Assembly: GCA_903865465.1 (NCBI GenBank)
Contig: CAIPJU010000117.1
Coordinates: 1-18,992 of the forward strand
DNA length: 18,992 nucleotides
From: an uncultured Bacteroidota bacterium
Lineage (GTDB): Bacteria; Bacteroidota; Bacteroidia; Bacteroidales; VadinHA17
Direction of reading: 5' to 3'
Numbering within the stretch: position 1 is the stretch's first letter; the number at the start of each line of letters is the position of its first letter. The notes beneath the pieces were generated by a model. That model saw only the letters and a program-made list of their open reading frames with translations. It searched no databases and was not told where the DNA came from. Shown in pieces: positions 8,240 through 15,742 of the stretch. A program made the translations under genes and the position numbers.

Positions 8240-8709
8240 TCTTCTACATATAATTCAAACATAGCTTCTACTTCCACAGGTATGCCTGAAGGCAATGTCA
8301 TTCCCACTGCCGATCTTGCACCGACGCCGTCTTCCTCACCAAAAACCTCAGCCATGAGTTCGCTGAAGCCATTTATGACTGCAGGCTGCTGATCAAACAG
8401 GGGTGTGCAGTTTACCATTCCAAGCACTTTCACCAGCTTCTTAATCTTCTTCAGTTCACCAAAGTGGGTAATGATGGTCGAGAGCATTGTCAGTCCAACC
8501 TGTCGTGCTGCCAACTTACCTTCCTGAAGATCGAGGTCGGCTCCAAGCTTGCCTTTAATGAGTGAACCGTCGTTGTTTATTGGTCCCTGTCCGGAGACAA
8601 ACAGGTACTTTCCGGAGACTACTGTTGGCTTGTAAAGGCCTGCAGGCCGCGGGGCAGGAGGGAGGAGCAGCCCCAGCTCAGAAATTCTCAAATCCGGGTC
8701 GATTTTCAT
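8236..8709 (-). CDS. RidA family (YjgF/YER057c/UK114) enamine/imine deaminase
   Basis: A 157-residue RidA-fold protein. Such trimers hydrolyse reactive enamines and imines, above all 2-aminoacrylate made by PLP-dependent serine/threonine dehydratases, to keto acids and ammonia. It is longer than classical RidA (about 128 residues), with an N-terminal extension ISELGLLLPPAPRPAGLY typical of the YjgF-like group-1 subfamily. Conserved positions are visible: YLFVSGQGP (35-43), and Arg132 in GARSAVG followed by Glu146, which correspond to the substrate-carboxylate-binding Arg105 and Glu120 of E. coli RidA. Retention of the arginine argues for real deaminase activity. It is the first gene of the operon and shares an ATGA overlap with the DSD1-like gene, so stoichiometric co-expression with the enzyme whose by-product it would destroy is likely. 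Confidence 0.9.
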   Translation of the reverse strand: MKIDPDLRISELGLLLPPAPRPAGLYKPTVVSGKYLFVSGQGPINNDGSLIKGKLGADLDLQEGKLAARQVGLTMLSTIITHFGELKKIKKLVKVLGMVNCTPLFDQQPAVINGFSELMAEVFGEEDGVGARSAVGMTLPSGIPVEVEAMFELYVEE

Positions 8710-8754
8710 CTTAGTTCTTTTATAAAATAATTATGTTAGTCTAAACAATCAGGT

Positions 8755-8773
8755 ATGTTGCCTGGCAAGCATA
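8755..8773 (-). promoter_or_regulatory. Possible promoter and operator of the ridA-led operon
   Basis: On the minus strand 8766-8773 reads TATGCTTG, one mismatch from TAnnTTTG. Overlapping it is a small palindrome, TTGCC-T-GGCAA (8758-8768), whose arms extend outward as ATG/CAT with one unpaired G. Transcription from here would give a leader of about 50 nt before the ATG at 8709. No matching -33 element was identified. Weak evidence. Confidence 0.25.
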
Positions 8774-8779
8774 AATCCA

Positions 8780-8883
8780 TTAACCGCAGAGCTCCCTGAG
8801 GTTTTCGCAGAGGGCTCGAAGAAAATAACTGCAATTAATTGACTTTGTGTTCTTTGCACCATCTTCGCGAACTCTGCGGTTAA
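8780..8883. repeat. 104-bp palindromic element with short tandem-like units
   Basis: The ends are a perfect 12-bp inverted repeat, TTAACCGCAGAG (8780-8791) and CTCTGCGGTTAA (8872-8883). Inside, each arm carries further copies of a purine-rich unit of the CGCAGAG / CGCGAAG / TGCAAAG type, spaced by about 9-12 nt. The right arm read on the minus strand gives CGCAGAG, CGCGAAG and TGCAAAG in series; the left arm gives CGCAGAG, CTGAGG, CGCAGAG and CTCGAAG. No reading frame is present. It resembles dispersed palindromic intergenic repeats seen in many environmental genomes. A related element lies at 15743-15875. Confidence 0.65.
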
Positions 8884-8981
8884 ACAACTATTTGGCGCTT
8901 AGCCTGAAGTTCCAGAAGATAAAAATACTAATAAAAAAGTTCAGGAAACTGAATATCCGATTATAATTCAATTCTCCATTC

Positions 8982-8997
8982 ACCGGTTAAAACCGGT
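8982..8997. promoter_or_regulatory. 16-bp palindrome, candidate regulator-binding site
   Basis: ACCGGTT-AA-AACCGGT: perfect 7-bp arms around a 2-nt centre, in the divergent promoter region about 60 bp upstream of the tetR-like gene's -7 element. Its size and symmetry suit a dimeric helix-turn-helix protein such as TetR. The GC-rich arms stand out in an AT-rich region. It could also serve the divergent ridA-led operon. Confidence 0.35.
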
Positions 8998-9026
8998 CAT
9001 TCATAAAAGATAAATGGTTAAAAAAC

Positions 9027-9060
9027 TATAAAAACTATGTACACTAAAAAAGTTTTTATA
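9027..9060. promoter_or_regulatory. Inverted repeat over the tetR-like gene promoter, candidate operator
   Basis: TATAAAAACT (9027-9036) and AGTTTTTATA (9051-9060) form a perfect 10-bp inverted repeat with a 14-nt spacer. The left arm also belongs to a tandem 9-mer AAAAACTAT (9021-9029, 9030-9038). The spacer holds the palindrome TGTACA (9038-9043). The right arm overlaps the -7 element, so a bound protein would block transcription. Autoregulation by the TetR protein is the simple hypothesis. Confidence 0.4.
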
Positions 9061-9066
9061 TTTTTG
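9059..9066 (+). promoter_or_regulatory. Bacteroidota-type -7 element of the efflux operon
   Basis: TATTTTTG, a full match to TAnnTTTG, followed by CAC as often seen at these promoters. Transcription would start near 9072, leaving a very short leader of about 13 nt before the ATG at 9085. The -33 region is degenerate, with ATGT near 9037-9040. Confidence 0.5.
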
Positions 9067-9084
9067 CACAATTAATTTACAGCA

Positions 9085-9690
9085 ATGAGTATACAAGAGA
9101 GAATATTGGAGGGAGCTGCAACACTTTTCAAAGCTTATGGTATTAAGTCGGTCACAATGGATCAGCTTGCGAACCATCTTGGTATGTCGAAGAGGACAAT
9201 TTATGAAGTTTTTTCCGATAAGGATGCCCTTCTTGAAGGAGTTTTACAACTGATGGTTGACAGGCAAAAATTGGTGGTTCAGAAGATACTTGATGAATCG
9301 GAGAATGTAATAGTGGCGATATTCAAGCTGGTAGAGATAAGCTGGAGTCATTTTCAGGATATGAGCCCGGCGTTTCAGGCTGATATAAAGAAGTTTCACA
9401 GTGACTTTCTGATGAACAAATCAGAAAAAAGCGAAATGCCTGATTACAGGAATAATATCCGCTTTATTCAAAAGGGAATTGACGACAATCTTTTCAGAAA
9501 AGATATAAATGCCGATCTGGTAAATCGTTGTCTTTATGCTCTGGGTAAATTAACCATGGACAATGAGCTTTTTCCGTTTGAACTCTTCAGCAGGAAGGAA
9601 GTGCTCAGAAACGTCTATATCAACTACCTCAGGGGAATTTCAACGCCGGAAGGAATTGAGCTTATAAATGTACTCGAAATTAATATATAA
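9085..9690 (+). CDS. TetR/AcrR family transcriptional regulator
   Basis: A 201-residue repressor-type protein. The N-terminal DNA-binding domain (about residues 4-50) shows the TetR signature: ILEGAATLFKAYGIKSVTM, then the helix-turn-helix LANHLGMSKRTIYEVFSDKD. The following helical domain (about 60-201) would bind a ligand and dimerise; its sequence gives no hint of the ligand. It starts at the only well-placed ATG, 19 nt after a TAnnTTTG element. The gene is first in a same-strand row with an outer-membrane channel, adaptor and RND pump (57 bp to the next gene). The simplest reading is that it represses its own operon and is released by a compound the pump exports. Palindromes at 8982 and 9027 are possible operators. 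Confidence 0.9.
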   Translation: MSIQERILEGAATLFKAYGIKSVTMDQLANHLGMSKRTIYEVFSDKDALLEGVLQLMVDRQKLVVQKILDESENVIVAIFKLVEISWSHFQDMSPAFQADIKKFHSDFLMNKSEKSEMPDYRNNIRFIQKGIDDNLFRKDINADLVNRCLYALGKLTMDNELFPFELFSRKEVLRNVYINYLRGISTPEGIELINVLEINI

Positions 9691-9747
9691 TAAATTATCA
9701 ATAAAATTCAATTAACAGGTAACCAACAGATAACAAATATTTTAAAA

Positions 9748-11088
9748 ATGAAAAACAAAGGATTTCTGACTTTTCTGATGCTCTTATTCCTCTCAGCGGG
9801 AATGATATCAGCTCAGGAGAATGGCAGTGAACTAAAGCTTTCACTAAAAGACGCCCAGGACTATGCCATGAAGAACAACAAGATGGTTATCTCGTCGACA
9901 CTTGATACCGATGCTGCCAGGAGGGCATTATGGGCAACCATATCCAGCGCTCTTCCCCAGGTAAACGCGTCGGCTTCATTTAATGATAACCTTAAACTTA
10001 TGACTACTCTGTTACCGGGAGACTTTTTTGGAAAACCCGGGGAGATGGTACCTGTAAGGTTTGGTACTCAGTATAGTACAGGGGCAGCTGTTACTGCATC
10101 GCTTGTTATTTTCAATGCACCTCTGCTTATTGGCATCCAGACAAGCAAACTAGCCTCCATGATGAGTCAGGATAATCTTGCAAAAACACAGGAGGACACA
10201 AAGGAGCAGGTTAGTCAGGCTTATTACCTGATCCTTGTTTCTGAGAAATCTCTTGAGATCCTTAATAGCAATATAGCCAACCTTTCAGAAACTTTAAAAT
10301 CGACCAGGTCGATGTTTGCTGCCGGTATGGCCGAGTCGACCGATGTCGACCAGATGGTATCGAATCTTACTATGGTCGAAAACAGCAGGAGCGCCCTTCA
10401 GAGAACAATAGAACTTAACTATAACATGCTCAGGTTCCAGCTTGGAGTGTCAGCTTCAACAAAAATTGTGCTGACCGAAAATCTTGACACTTTTACGGGT
10501 AGCCTGAATGTTGAAGAGCTTCTTGCCCAGGAGTTCAAGCATGAGGATAATGTTAATTACAAACTTATTGCCGACCAGGAGAAGATGTCATCTCTCGCAC
10601 TAAATGCTCAGAAAGCCTCGGTTCTTCCTACTCTTGCAGGTTTTTACAACTATGGCAATAACGGGATGGGGAACAGGGTCAGCTCACAGAGATGGTTCCC
10701 GAATGTTGTTACAGGACTTCAGTTATCTGTTCCAATTTTTGCAAGCGGGCAGAGATATGCCAACATTAAAAAAGCCGAGATAAATCTTGAGAAAGCAAGA
10801 AATACAAAAGATATGATTACAGAACAGCTTCTTCTGCAGGAGAAACAGCTGAGATACAATCTTCTTAATGCAAATCTCCAGTATAAAAGCCAGAAGGACA
10901 ACATTGATGTGTCGAAAAGGGTATATGCAAGCGTGGAGAATAAATACAAGCAGGGGATGGCATCGAGTCTCGAACTTACACAGTCAAATTCATTGTATCT
11001 GCAGGCTGAAAACAACTATATATCTGCATTAATGAACCTTCTCCAGACAAAGCTTGCACTGGATAAGTTATTAAATAACATGAAATAA
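9748..11088 (+). CDS. TolC family outer membrane efflux protein
   Basis: A 446-residue outer-membrane channel of the OEP/TolC family. Residues 1-22 are a signal peptide, cleaved after MISA before Gln23; no lipobox is seen. The mature part begins with the typical LSLKDAQDYAMKNN helix (LTLEEA..A..NN pattern), followed by two repeats of long amphipathic helices and beta strands: about residues 35-230, including SASFNDN and the SAGMAESTDVDQ turn (here FAAGMAESTDVDQ), and 240-446, with the parallel KYKQGMASSLELTQSNSLYLQAE. Trimers would form the exit duct for the adaptor and RND permease encoded next. The stop is 26 bp before the adaptor gene, consistent with one transcript. The substrate class is not evident from the sequence. 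Confidence 0.93.
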   Translation: MKNKGFLTFLMLLFLSAGMISAQENGSELKLSLKDAQDYAMKNNKMVISSTLDTDAARRALWATISSALPQVNASASFNDNLKLMTTLLPGDFFGKPGEMVPVRFGTQYSTGAAVTASLVIFNAPLLIGIQTSKLASMMSQDNLAKTQEDTKEQVSQAYYLILVSEKSLEILNSNIANLSETLKSTRSMFAAGMAESTDVDQMVSNLTMVENSRSALQRTIELNYNMLRFQLGVSASTKIVLTENLDTFTGSLNVEELLAQEFKHEDNVNYKLIADQEKMSSLALNAQKASVLPTLAGFYNYGNNGMGNRVSSQRWFPNVVTGLQLSVPIFASGQRYANIKKAEINLEKARNTKDMITEQLLLQEKQLRYNLLNANLQYKSQKDNIDVSKRVYASVENKYKQGMASSLELTQSNSLYLQAENNYISALMNLLQTKLALDKLLNNMK

Positions 11089-11114
11089 AATAGAAACAAT
11101 CAAACTTACAGATA

Positions 11115-12179
11115 ATGAAATACTTCAATTCAATTTCAGCATTACTGATAGCCGGACTGATGTTAGCAGCCTGCTCATCGAAATCTAAAAATACAGCCGC
11201 AACTGATGCAACGACTGCCACAGTGACAGAAAAAGCTGCTATTCCGGTCAGGGTAATGGCACTGGCTAAATCAAAGATCTCAAGGACCATTGATTATACT
11301 GCAACTATTCTGCCTTTTGAGGAGGTGAATATGGTTCCTTCTACCCCTGGAAGGATAGAGAAAATTTATGTTCAGATGGGCGATAAAGTTTCCAAGGGTC
11401 AGAGTCTCTATCTGATGGACCGCACACAACTCTTCCAGATGAAACTTCAGCTCAACAGTCTTGCTAAGGACCTGGGCCGTATCGACACTCTTCTCAGGAC
11501 AGGAAGCGCCAAACAGCAACAGTACGACCAGCTTAAGACTCAATATGATGTTACAAAGACAAATGTTGACTTCATGGAAGAAAACACACTTATCAAGGCT
11601 CCCTTTGCAGGTATCGTAACAGGCAAATACTTCGAGAATGGCGAGATGTATTCAGGAACACCTACTACCACTACCGGACGTGCAGCAGTTTTGACACTGA
11701 TGCAGGTTAATCCACTGAAGATCTACGTTAATGTCTCTGAACAATATTATCCTCTCATCAAAAAAGGGATGAAAGTAAATGTTGCAGCTGATGTTTATAA
11801 GAATGAAGCTTTCACCGGTACCGTTTACAGGATATGGCCAACGATCAGCTCTGCAACAAGGTCATTTACAGTTGAAGTTGAGCTTCCAAACAGGAATGAA
11901 CTCCTGAAACCGGGTATGTTTGTAAGGGTAGCGATGGATCTTGGAGAAGTGGAGACTTTTGTGGTTCCTGCGAATACCGTATTACAGCAGGAAGGAACCA
12001 ACCAGAGGTTTGTATTCATTTCAAAAAGTAACGTTGGTGAAAGGATCGAGGTCACACTTGGAAAAAGATTTGATGACCAGCTTGAGATAATTTCTGAAAG
12101 TCTTAAAGTGGGCGATATGCTTGTTAAAGAAGGACAGGCAAAGCTCATCAGCGGTGATAAGCTCGAGATTAACAATTAG
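11115..12179 (+). CDS. RND efflux periplasmic adaptor (membrane fusion lipoprotein)
   Basis: A 354-residue adaptor linking the RND permease to the outer-membrane channel. It has a lipoprotein signal peptide with the lipobox LAAC, so Cys20 would be lipidated and the protein anchored in the inner membrane facing the periplasm. After a Thr/Ala-rich linker come the domains in order: the first half of the barrel-sandwich hybrid (GRIEKIYVQMGDKVSKGQ), a short alpha-hairpin (about residues 105-155), the second half (NTLIKAPFAGIVTGKYFENG), a beta-barrel (NPLKIYVNVSEQYYPLIKKG) and a membrane-proximal domain (VPANTVLQQEG). The hairpin is short compared with AcrA. It lies between the channel and permease genes with 26-bp gaps on both sides. 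Confidence 0.93.
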   Translation: MKYFNSISALLIAGLMLAACSSKSKNTAATDATTATVTEKAAIPVRVMALAKSKISRTIDYTATILPFEEVNMVPSTPGRIEKIYVQMGDKVSKGQSLYLMDRTQLFQMKLQLNSLAKDLGRIDTLLRTGSAKQQQYDQLKTQYDVTKTNVDFMEENTLIKAPFAGIVTGKYFENGEMYSGTPTTTTGRAAVLTLMQVNPLKIYVNVSEQYYPLIKKGMKVNVAADVYKNEAFTGTVYRIWPTISSATRSFTVEVELPNRNELLKPGMFVRVAMDLGEVETFVVPANTVLQQEGTNQRFVFISKSNVGERIEVTLGKRFDDQLEIISESLKVGDMLVKEGQAKLISGDKLEINN

Positions 12180-12205
12180 TAATAAGTACTTCAATAAAGT
12201 AAGAA

Positions 12206-15200
12206 ATGAGTATATACAGTTCATCAGTAAAACGACCCGTAACTACCATCCTGATCTTTATCGGTCTGATGGTAATGGGGATATATTCGCTGACGCAATT
12301 ACCGGTAGACCTTTATCCCGAAATGGAACTACCATATGTTGTCGTCTATACTAACTACCCGGGGGCGAGCGCTTCCGACATAGAGTCGAATGTAACACAG
12401 ACCCTTGAAAATACACTTAACTCAGTAAGTAAACTCAAAGAAATCACCTCACGTTCGAGTGATGCCACCTCTGTCATCTTCATGAATTTTGAGTATGGCA
12501 CCAACCTCGACGAGGCTTCAAATGACATAAGAAGCTCCCTCAGCATGGTGGAACGTTTCCTTCCCGATGGTTGCGACAAACCAACCATCATCAAGTTCAA
12601 CACCAACATGATGCCTATTATCTACTATGCCATCACCGCAAAGGAGAGTTATGCAGGACTTGAAAAGATACTTAACGAGAAGGTTGTGAATCCTCTTAAC
12701 AGGATCGAAGGCGTTGGCTCGGTTGCTCTTACCGGCGTGCCCGGAAGAAAGGTATATATTGATATTGATCCCCGCAAGATGGAGGCTTATAACCTCACTA
12801 TTGAACAGATAGGTGGCGTAATAAGGGCAGAAAACATGAACCTTCCCGCCGGATATATCGAAATGGGAAAGACAGACTATCCTCTCCGTATCCAGGGTGA
12901 ATTCCCTGAAAGCGAAGTGATTAAAAACCTTGTCATCAGCAATTTCAATGGCAGCAGTATCTATTTAAAGGACGTTGCTCAGGTACGTGATACCATACGT
13001 GAGACAAAACTCTTCACCAAAATAAACGGTGCAAGGGGAATGGCTATGTTTATTCAGAAACAGTCGGGAGGCAATACGGTAAAGGTTACCAAAGAGGTTG
13101 AAAAATCCTTATCGGAACTTGCAAAAGGACTTCCGCCTGATGTTAAAATAGAGAAACTCTTCGACAGCGCATCATTTATCAGGGATTCTATCAGCAACCT
13201 TTCGGAGACCCTTATGTATGCTGCAATATTTGTAATACTTGTGGTACTCTTCTTCCTTGGAAGATGGAGGGCGACATTTATTATCATTCTTACAATACCT
13301 ATATCACTAATTGTCGCGTTTATCTACCTGTTTTTAACAGATGCCTCCATTAATATTATATCACTTACCTCACTCTCAATAGCGATAGGGATGGTGGTTG
13401 ATGATGCCATAGTTGTGCTTGAAAATATAACAAAGCACATAGAGCGTGGAAGCAGGCCAAGGGAAGCCGCCATCTATGCAACCAATGAGGTGTGGCTTGC
13501 TGTTATCGTTACCACTCTGACGGTTGTTGCGGTCTTCTTCCCATTAACCTTTGTAAAGGGTCTTACCGGAGTTCTCTTCAAACAGCTTGGTATGAGTGTT
13601 ACAATCACCATCGTAACTTCCGTGTTCGCTGCTATCACTCTTACTCCCACCTTAAGCGCCATGTTGCTGAAATGGTACCCGATCAAAAAAGACGCATCAA
13701 TCTGGACCTATGATGGGAGTATTCGTAAAGGACTTGACAGGTTAGACCATTTCTATGAAAGAACCTTACGCTGGGCCCTGCATCATAAGACAGTTGTCTC
13801 TCTGGTAGCCGTAATAATATTTGCTGCCTCAATGGGACTCTTCTATTTAGTGGGAACTGAATTCTTTCCTCAGGCCGACCAGTCGAGGATTACGGCTACG
13901 GTCAAGCTCCAGACCGGAACAAGAGTTGATCAGACACTTCTCACCGCTGATAAAATTGATGAGATGATCAGAACAAAATATCCTGAAGTGAAAATTATCT
14001 CAACATCAACGGGATCGGACGACCAGGGAGGTTTTGCTTCTATATTTACAGCCCAGGGTACTCACACCATTACTTATAGCCTGAGGCTCTCTCCAATCCA
14101 GGAACGTAAGAAATCGGTTTTCGATATAGCCGATGAGATGAGGGCTGATTTCGCCAAATATCCCGAGGTTATTGATTATACTGTCGGTACCTCCGAAAGC
14201 ATGGGTAGTTTCGGTGGAAGCACGGTGAGTGTTGAGGTCTACGGCTATAATATTTCCGAGACTAACCTTGTAGCCGATGTGCTTGCAAATAAGATCAGGA
14301 AAATACAGGGAGCCAGGGATATCACGGTCAGCCGCGATAAATCAAAACCCGAACTTCAGATCATCTTCGATCAGAATAAGATGATAGCCAACGGCCTGAA
14401 CACAGCTATGGTGTCGGCCGCAATCAAAGACAGGGTTGATGGCTTAACAGCTACCAAACTCCGTCAGTTCGGCGATGAATATGACGTGGTGGTGAGATAC
14501 AAGAGGAGTTCTACAAATACTCTTACCGATATAGAAAACATAGGAATTACAAATCCGATGGGTCAGATAGTAAGACTGGGTGAGATTGCCAATATTAAGG
14601 AATACTGGGCTCCTCCTTCAATTGAGCACAAGCGCAAGGAAAGAATTGTTACAGTTTCCTTCACCCCGTATAAAAGATCTCTCACCGAACTTCAGACTGA
14701 ACTCCAGAAAACCATTGACAGTATGACAATGCCTGCCGGGGTTATGGTTCAGATATCGGGTGCTATAAAAGACCAGATGGATTCATTTATGGATATTGCC
14801 ATGCTTATGCTTATCAGTCTTATCCTGGTTTACCTTATTATGGCTTCCCAGTTTGAATCTTTAAAGATGCCTTTCATTATCATGTTCTCTATACCCTTTG
14901 CGTTTTCAGGGGTTGCAATAGCGCTGTTCCTGACCCATACGACTCTGAGTGTCATCTCGGGAATCGGGGCTGTGATGCTGATTGGTATTGTGGTTAAGAA
15001 TGCCATTGTGCTGGTCGACTTTATTAATCTAATGCGCGAGAGAGGCCATGAGCTTTATGAGGCGATCGCTATTTCCGGACGTTCACGACTCAGGCCTGTT
15101 ATTATGACCTCTGCAACCACCATTCTTGGTATGTTGCCTCTGGCGATGAGCAAGGGTTCGGGATCGGAATTGTGGGCCCCGATGGGTATCGCGGTTATTG

Positions 15201-15358
15201 GAGGACTTGTCTTTTCAACTATGGTTACCCTTGTCATCGTTCCGATAGTGTATGCAATCTTTGCACGAAAAGGTGAGCGTAACAAGAACCTGGCTGTTTA
15301 TTCCGAATTTGATTTCATCGAGGAAAATCGCGATGGCAGGAAACTTGAAACTTTATAA
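12206..15358 (+). CDS. RND family efflux permease (AcrB/HAE1 type)
   Basis: A 1050-residue proton-driven inner-membrane exporter, full length for the superfamily. It shows the internal duplication: transmembrane helix 1 (TTILIFIGLMVMGIYSL), a large periplasmic porter loop, helices 2-6, helix 7, a second porter loop and helices 8-12. The proton-relay residues of AcrB are kept: Asp399-Asp400 in GMVVDDAIVVLENI and Lys931 in GIVVKNAIVLVDF. PGASASDIESNV, the start of the PN1 porter subdomain, and the helix-2-adjacent FLGRWRATFII also match. The DD/K pattern and neighbours fit export of hydrophobic or amphiphilic compounds rather than a CusA-type metal pump (no methionine-rich pair is obvious), but the substrate is unknown. 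The stop lies 9 bp before the PII-like gene. Confidence 0.95.
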   Translation: MSIYSSSVKRPVTTILIFIGLMVMGIYSLTQLPVDLYPEMELPYVVVYTNYPGASASDIESNVTQTLENTLNSVSKLKEITSRSSDATSVIFMNFEYGTNLDEASNDIRSSLSMVERFLPDGCDKPTIIKFNTNMMPIIYYAITAKESYAGLEKILNEKVVNPLNRIEGVGSVALTGVPGRKVYIDIDPRKMEAYNLTIEQIGGVIRAENMNLPAGYIEMGKTDYPLRIQGEFPESEVIKNLVISNFNGSSIYLKDVAQVRDTIRETKLFTKINGARGMAMFIQKQSGGNTVKVTKEVEKSLSELAKGLPPDVKIEKLFDSASFIRDSISNLSETLMYAAIFVILVVLFFLGRWRATFIIILTIPISLIVAFIYLFLTDASINIISLTSLSIAIGMVVDDAIVVLENITKHIERGSRPREAAIYATNEVWLAVIVTTLTVVAVFFPLTFVKGLTGVLFKQLGMSVTITIVTSVFAAITLTPTLSAMLLKWYPIKKDASIWTYDGSIRKGLDRLDHFYERTLRWALHHKTVVSLVAVIIFAASMGLFYLVGTEFFPQADQSRITATVKLQTGTRVDQTLLTADKIDEMIRTKYPEVKIISTSTGSDDQGGFASIFTAQGTHTITYSLRLSPIQERKKSVFDIADEMRADFAKYPEVIDYTVGTSESMGSFGGSTVSVEVYGYNISETNLVADVLANKIRKIQGARDITVSRDKSKPELQIIFDQNKMIANGLNTAMVSAAIKDRVDGLTATKLRQFGDEYDVVVRYKRSSTNTLTDIENIGITNPMGQIVRLGEIANIKEYWAPPSIEHKRKERIVTVSFTPYKRSLTELQTELQKTIDSMTMPAGVMVQISGAIKDQMDSFMDIAMLMLISLILVYLIMASQFESLKMPFIIMFSIPFAFSGVAIALFLTHTTLSVISGIGAVMLIGIVVKNAIVLVDFINLMRERGHELYEAIAISGRSRLRPVIMTSATTILGMLPLAMSKGSGSELWAPMGIAVIGGLVFSTMVTLVIVPIVYAIFARKGERNKNLAVYSEFDFIEENRDGRKLETL

Positions 15359-15367
15359 ATAAGCAAT

Positions 15368-15661
15368 ATGAAAGCAATAATGATAATTTATAATCAGGCA
15401 CATACAGAGAAAGTTGAATTCCTGCTCGACAAGCTTGGTATTAAGGGTTATTCCTTATGGGAGAATGTTCAGGGAAGGGGTTCCGAAACAGGAGTTCCCC
15501 ACCTTGGTACCCATGCATGGCCGGAAATTAATAAAAGTGTTCTGACAATCGTCGAAGACGAACTTGTAGATAAAGTTCTGAACAACATAAAGAGGATAGA
15601 CGCCGTGAACGAAGAGGTTGGAATTCGTGCTTTTGTGTGGGACGTACTGAAGTCGGTTTAA
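15368..15661 (+). CDS. PG0541-family transporter-associated PII-like protein
   Basis: A 97-residue protein matching my recollection of the family named after Porphyromonas gingivalis PG0541, found at the end of RND efflux operons in Bacteroidota. The layout resembles a PII/DUF3240 ferredoxin-like fold: strand MKAIMIIYN, helix HTEKVEFLLDKLGIKG, a loop bearing ENVQGRGSETGVPHLG in the T-loop position, strand KSVLTIVED, helix VDKVLNNIKRIDAV and strand RAFVWDVLKSV. Two histidines and a tryptophan in the loop (PHLGTHAWPE) could bind metal or a ligand. It has no signal peptide, so it would work on the cytoplasmic face of the pump, perhaps as a trimeric sensor. It lies 9 bp after the permease gene and is followed by a terminator, so it closes the operon. 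The function is not established. Confidence 0.82.
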   Translation: MKAIMIIYNQAHTEKVEFLLDKLGIKGYSLWENVQGRGSETGVPHLGTHAWPEINKSVLTIVEDELVDKVLNNIKRIDAVNEEVGIRAFVWDVLKSV

Positions 15662-15684
15662 GAATCCTGGTCAGATTCAAAGTG

Positions 15685-15713
15685 AAGGGGTTGTCGTTGA
15701 GGCAGCCCCTTTT
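15685..15713 (+). terminator. Rho-independent terminator of the efflux operon
   Basis: AAGGGGTTG (15685-15693) pairs with CAGCCCCTT (15703-15711), a 9-bp stem with one G-U pair and a 9-nt loop, followed by TTTT. It lies 24 bp after the PG0541-family stop codon. Confidence 0.8.
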
Positions 15714-15742
15714 CGTGTAAAGTAGATCTCGTGAGAGTTCAC

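Noticed and set aside
12121..12354. Small frame overlapping the adaptor end and permease start
   Set aside because: It overlaps two well-supported genes in another frame and looks like their out-of-frame translation.
12206..15358. Heavy-metal (CusA-type) RND pump
   Set aside because: The PII-like partner made this worth considering, but no methionine pair typical of CusA is evident and the Asp-Asp/Lys relay matches the drug/hydrophobe type; the substrate is left open.
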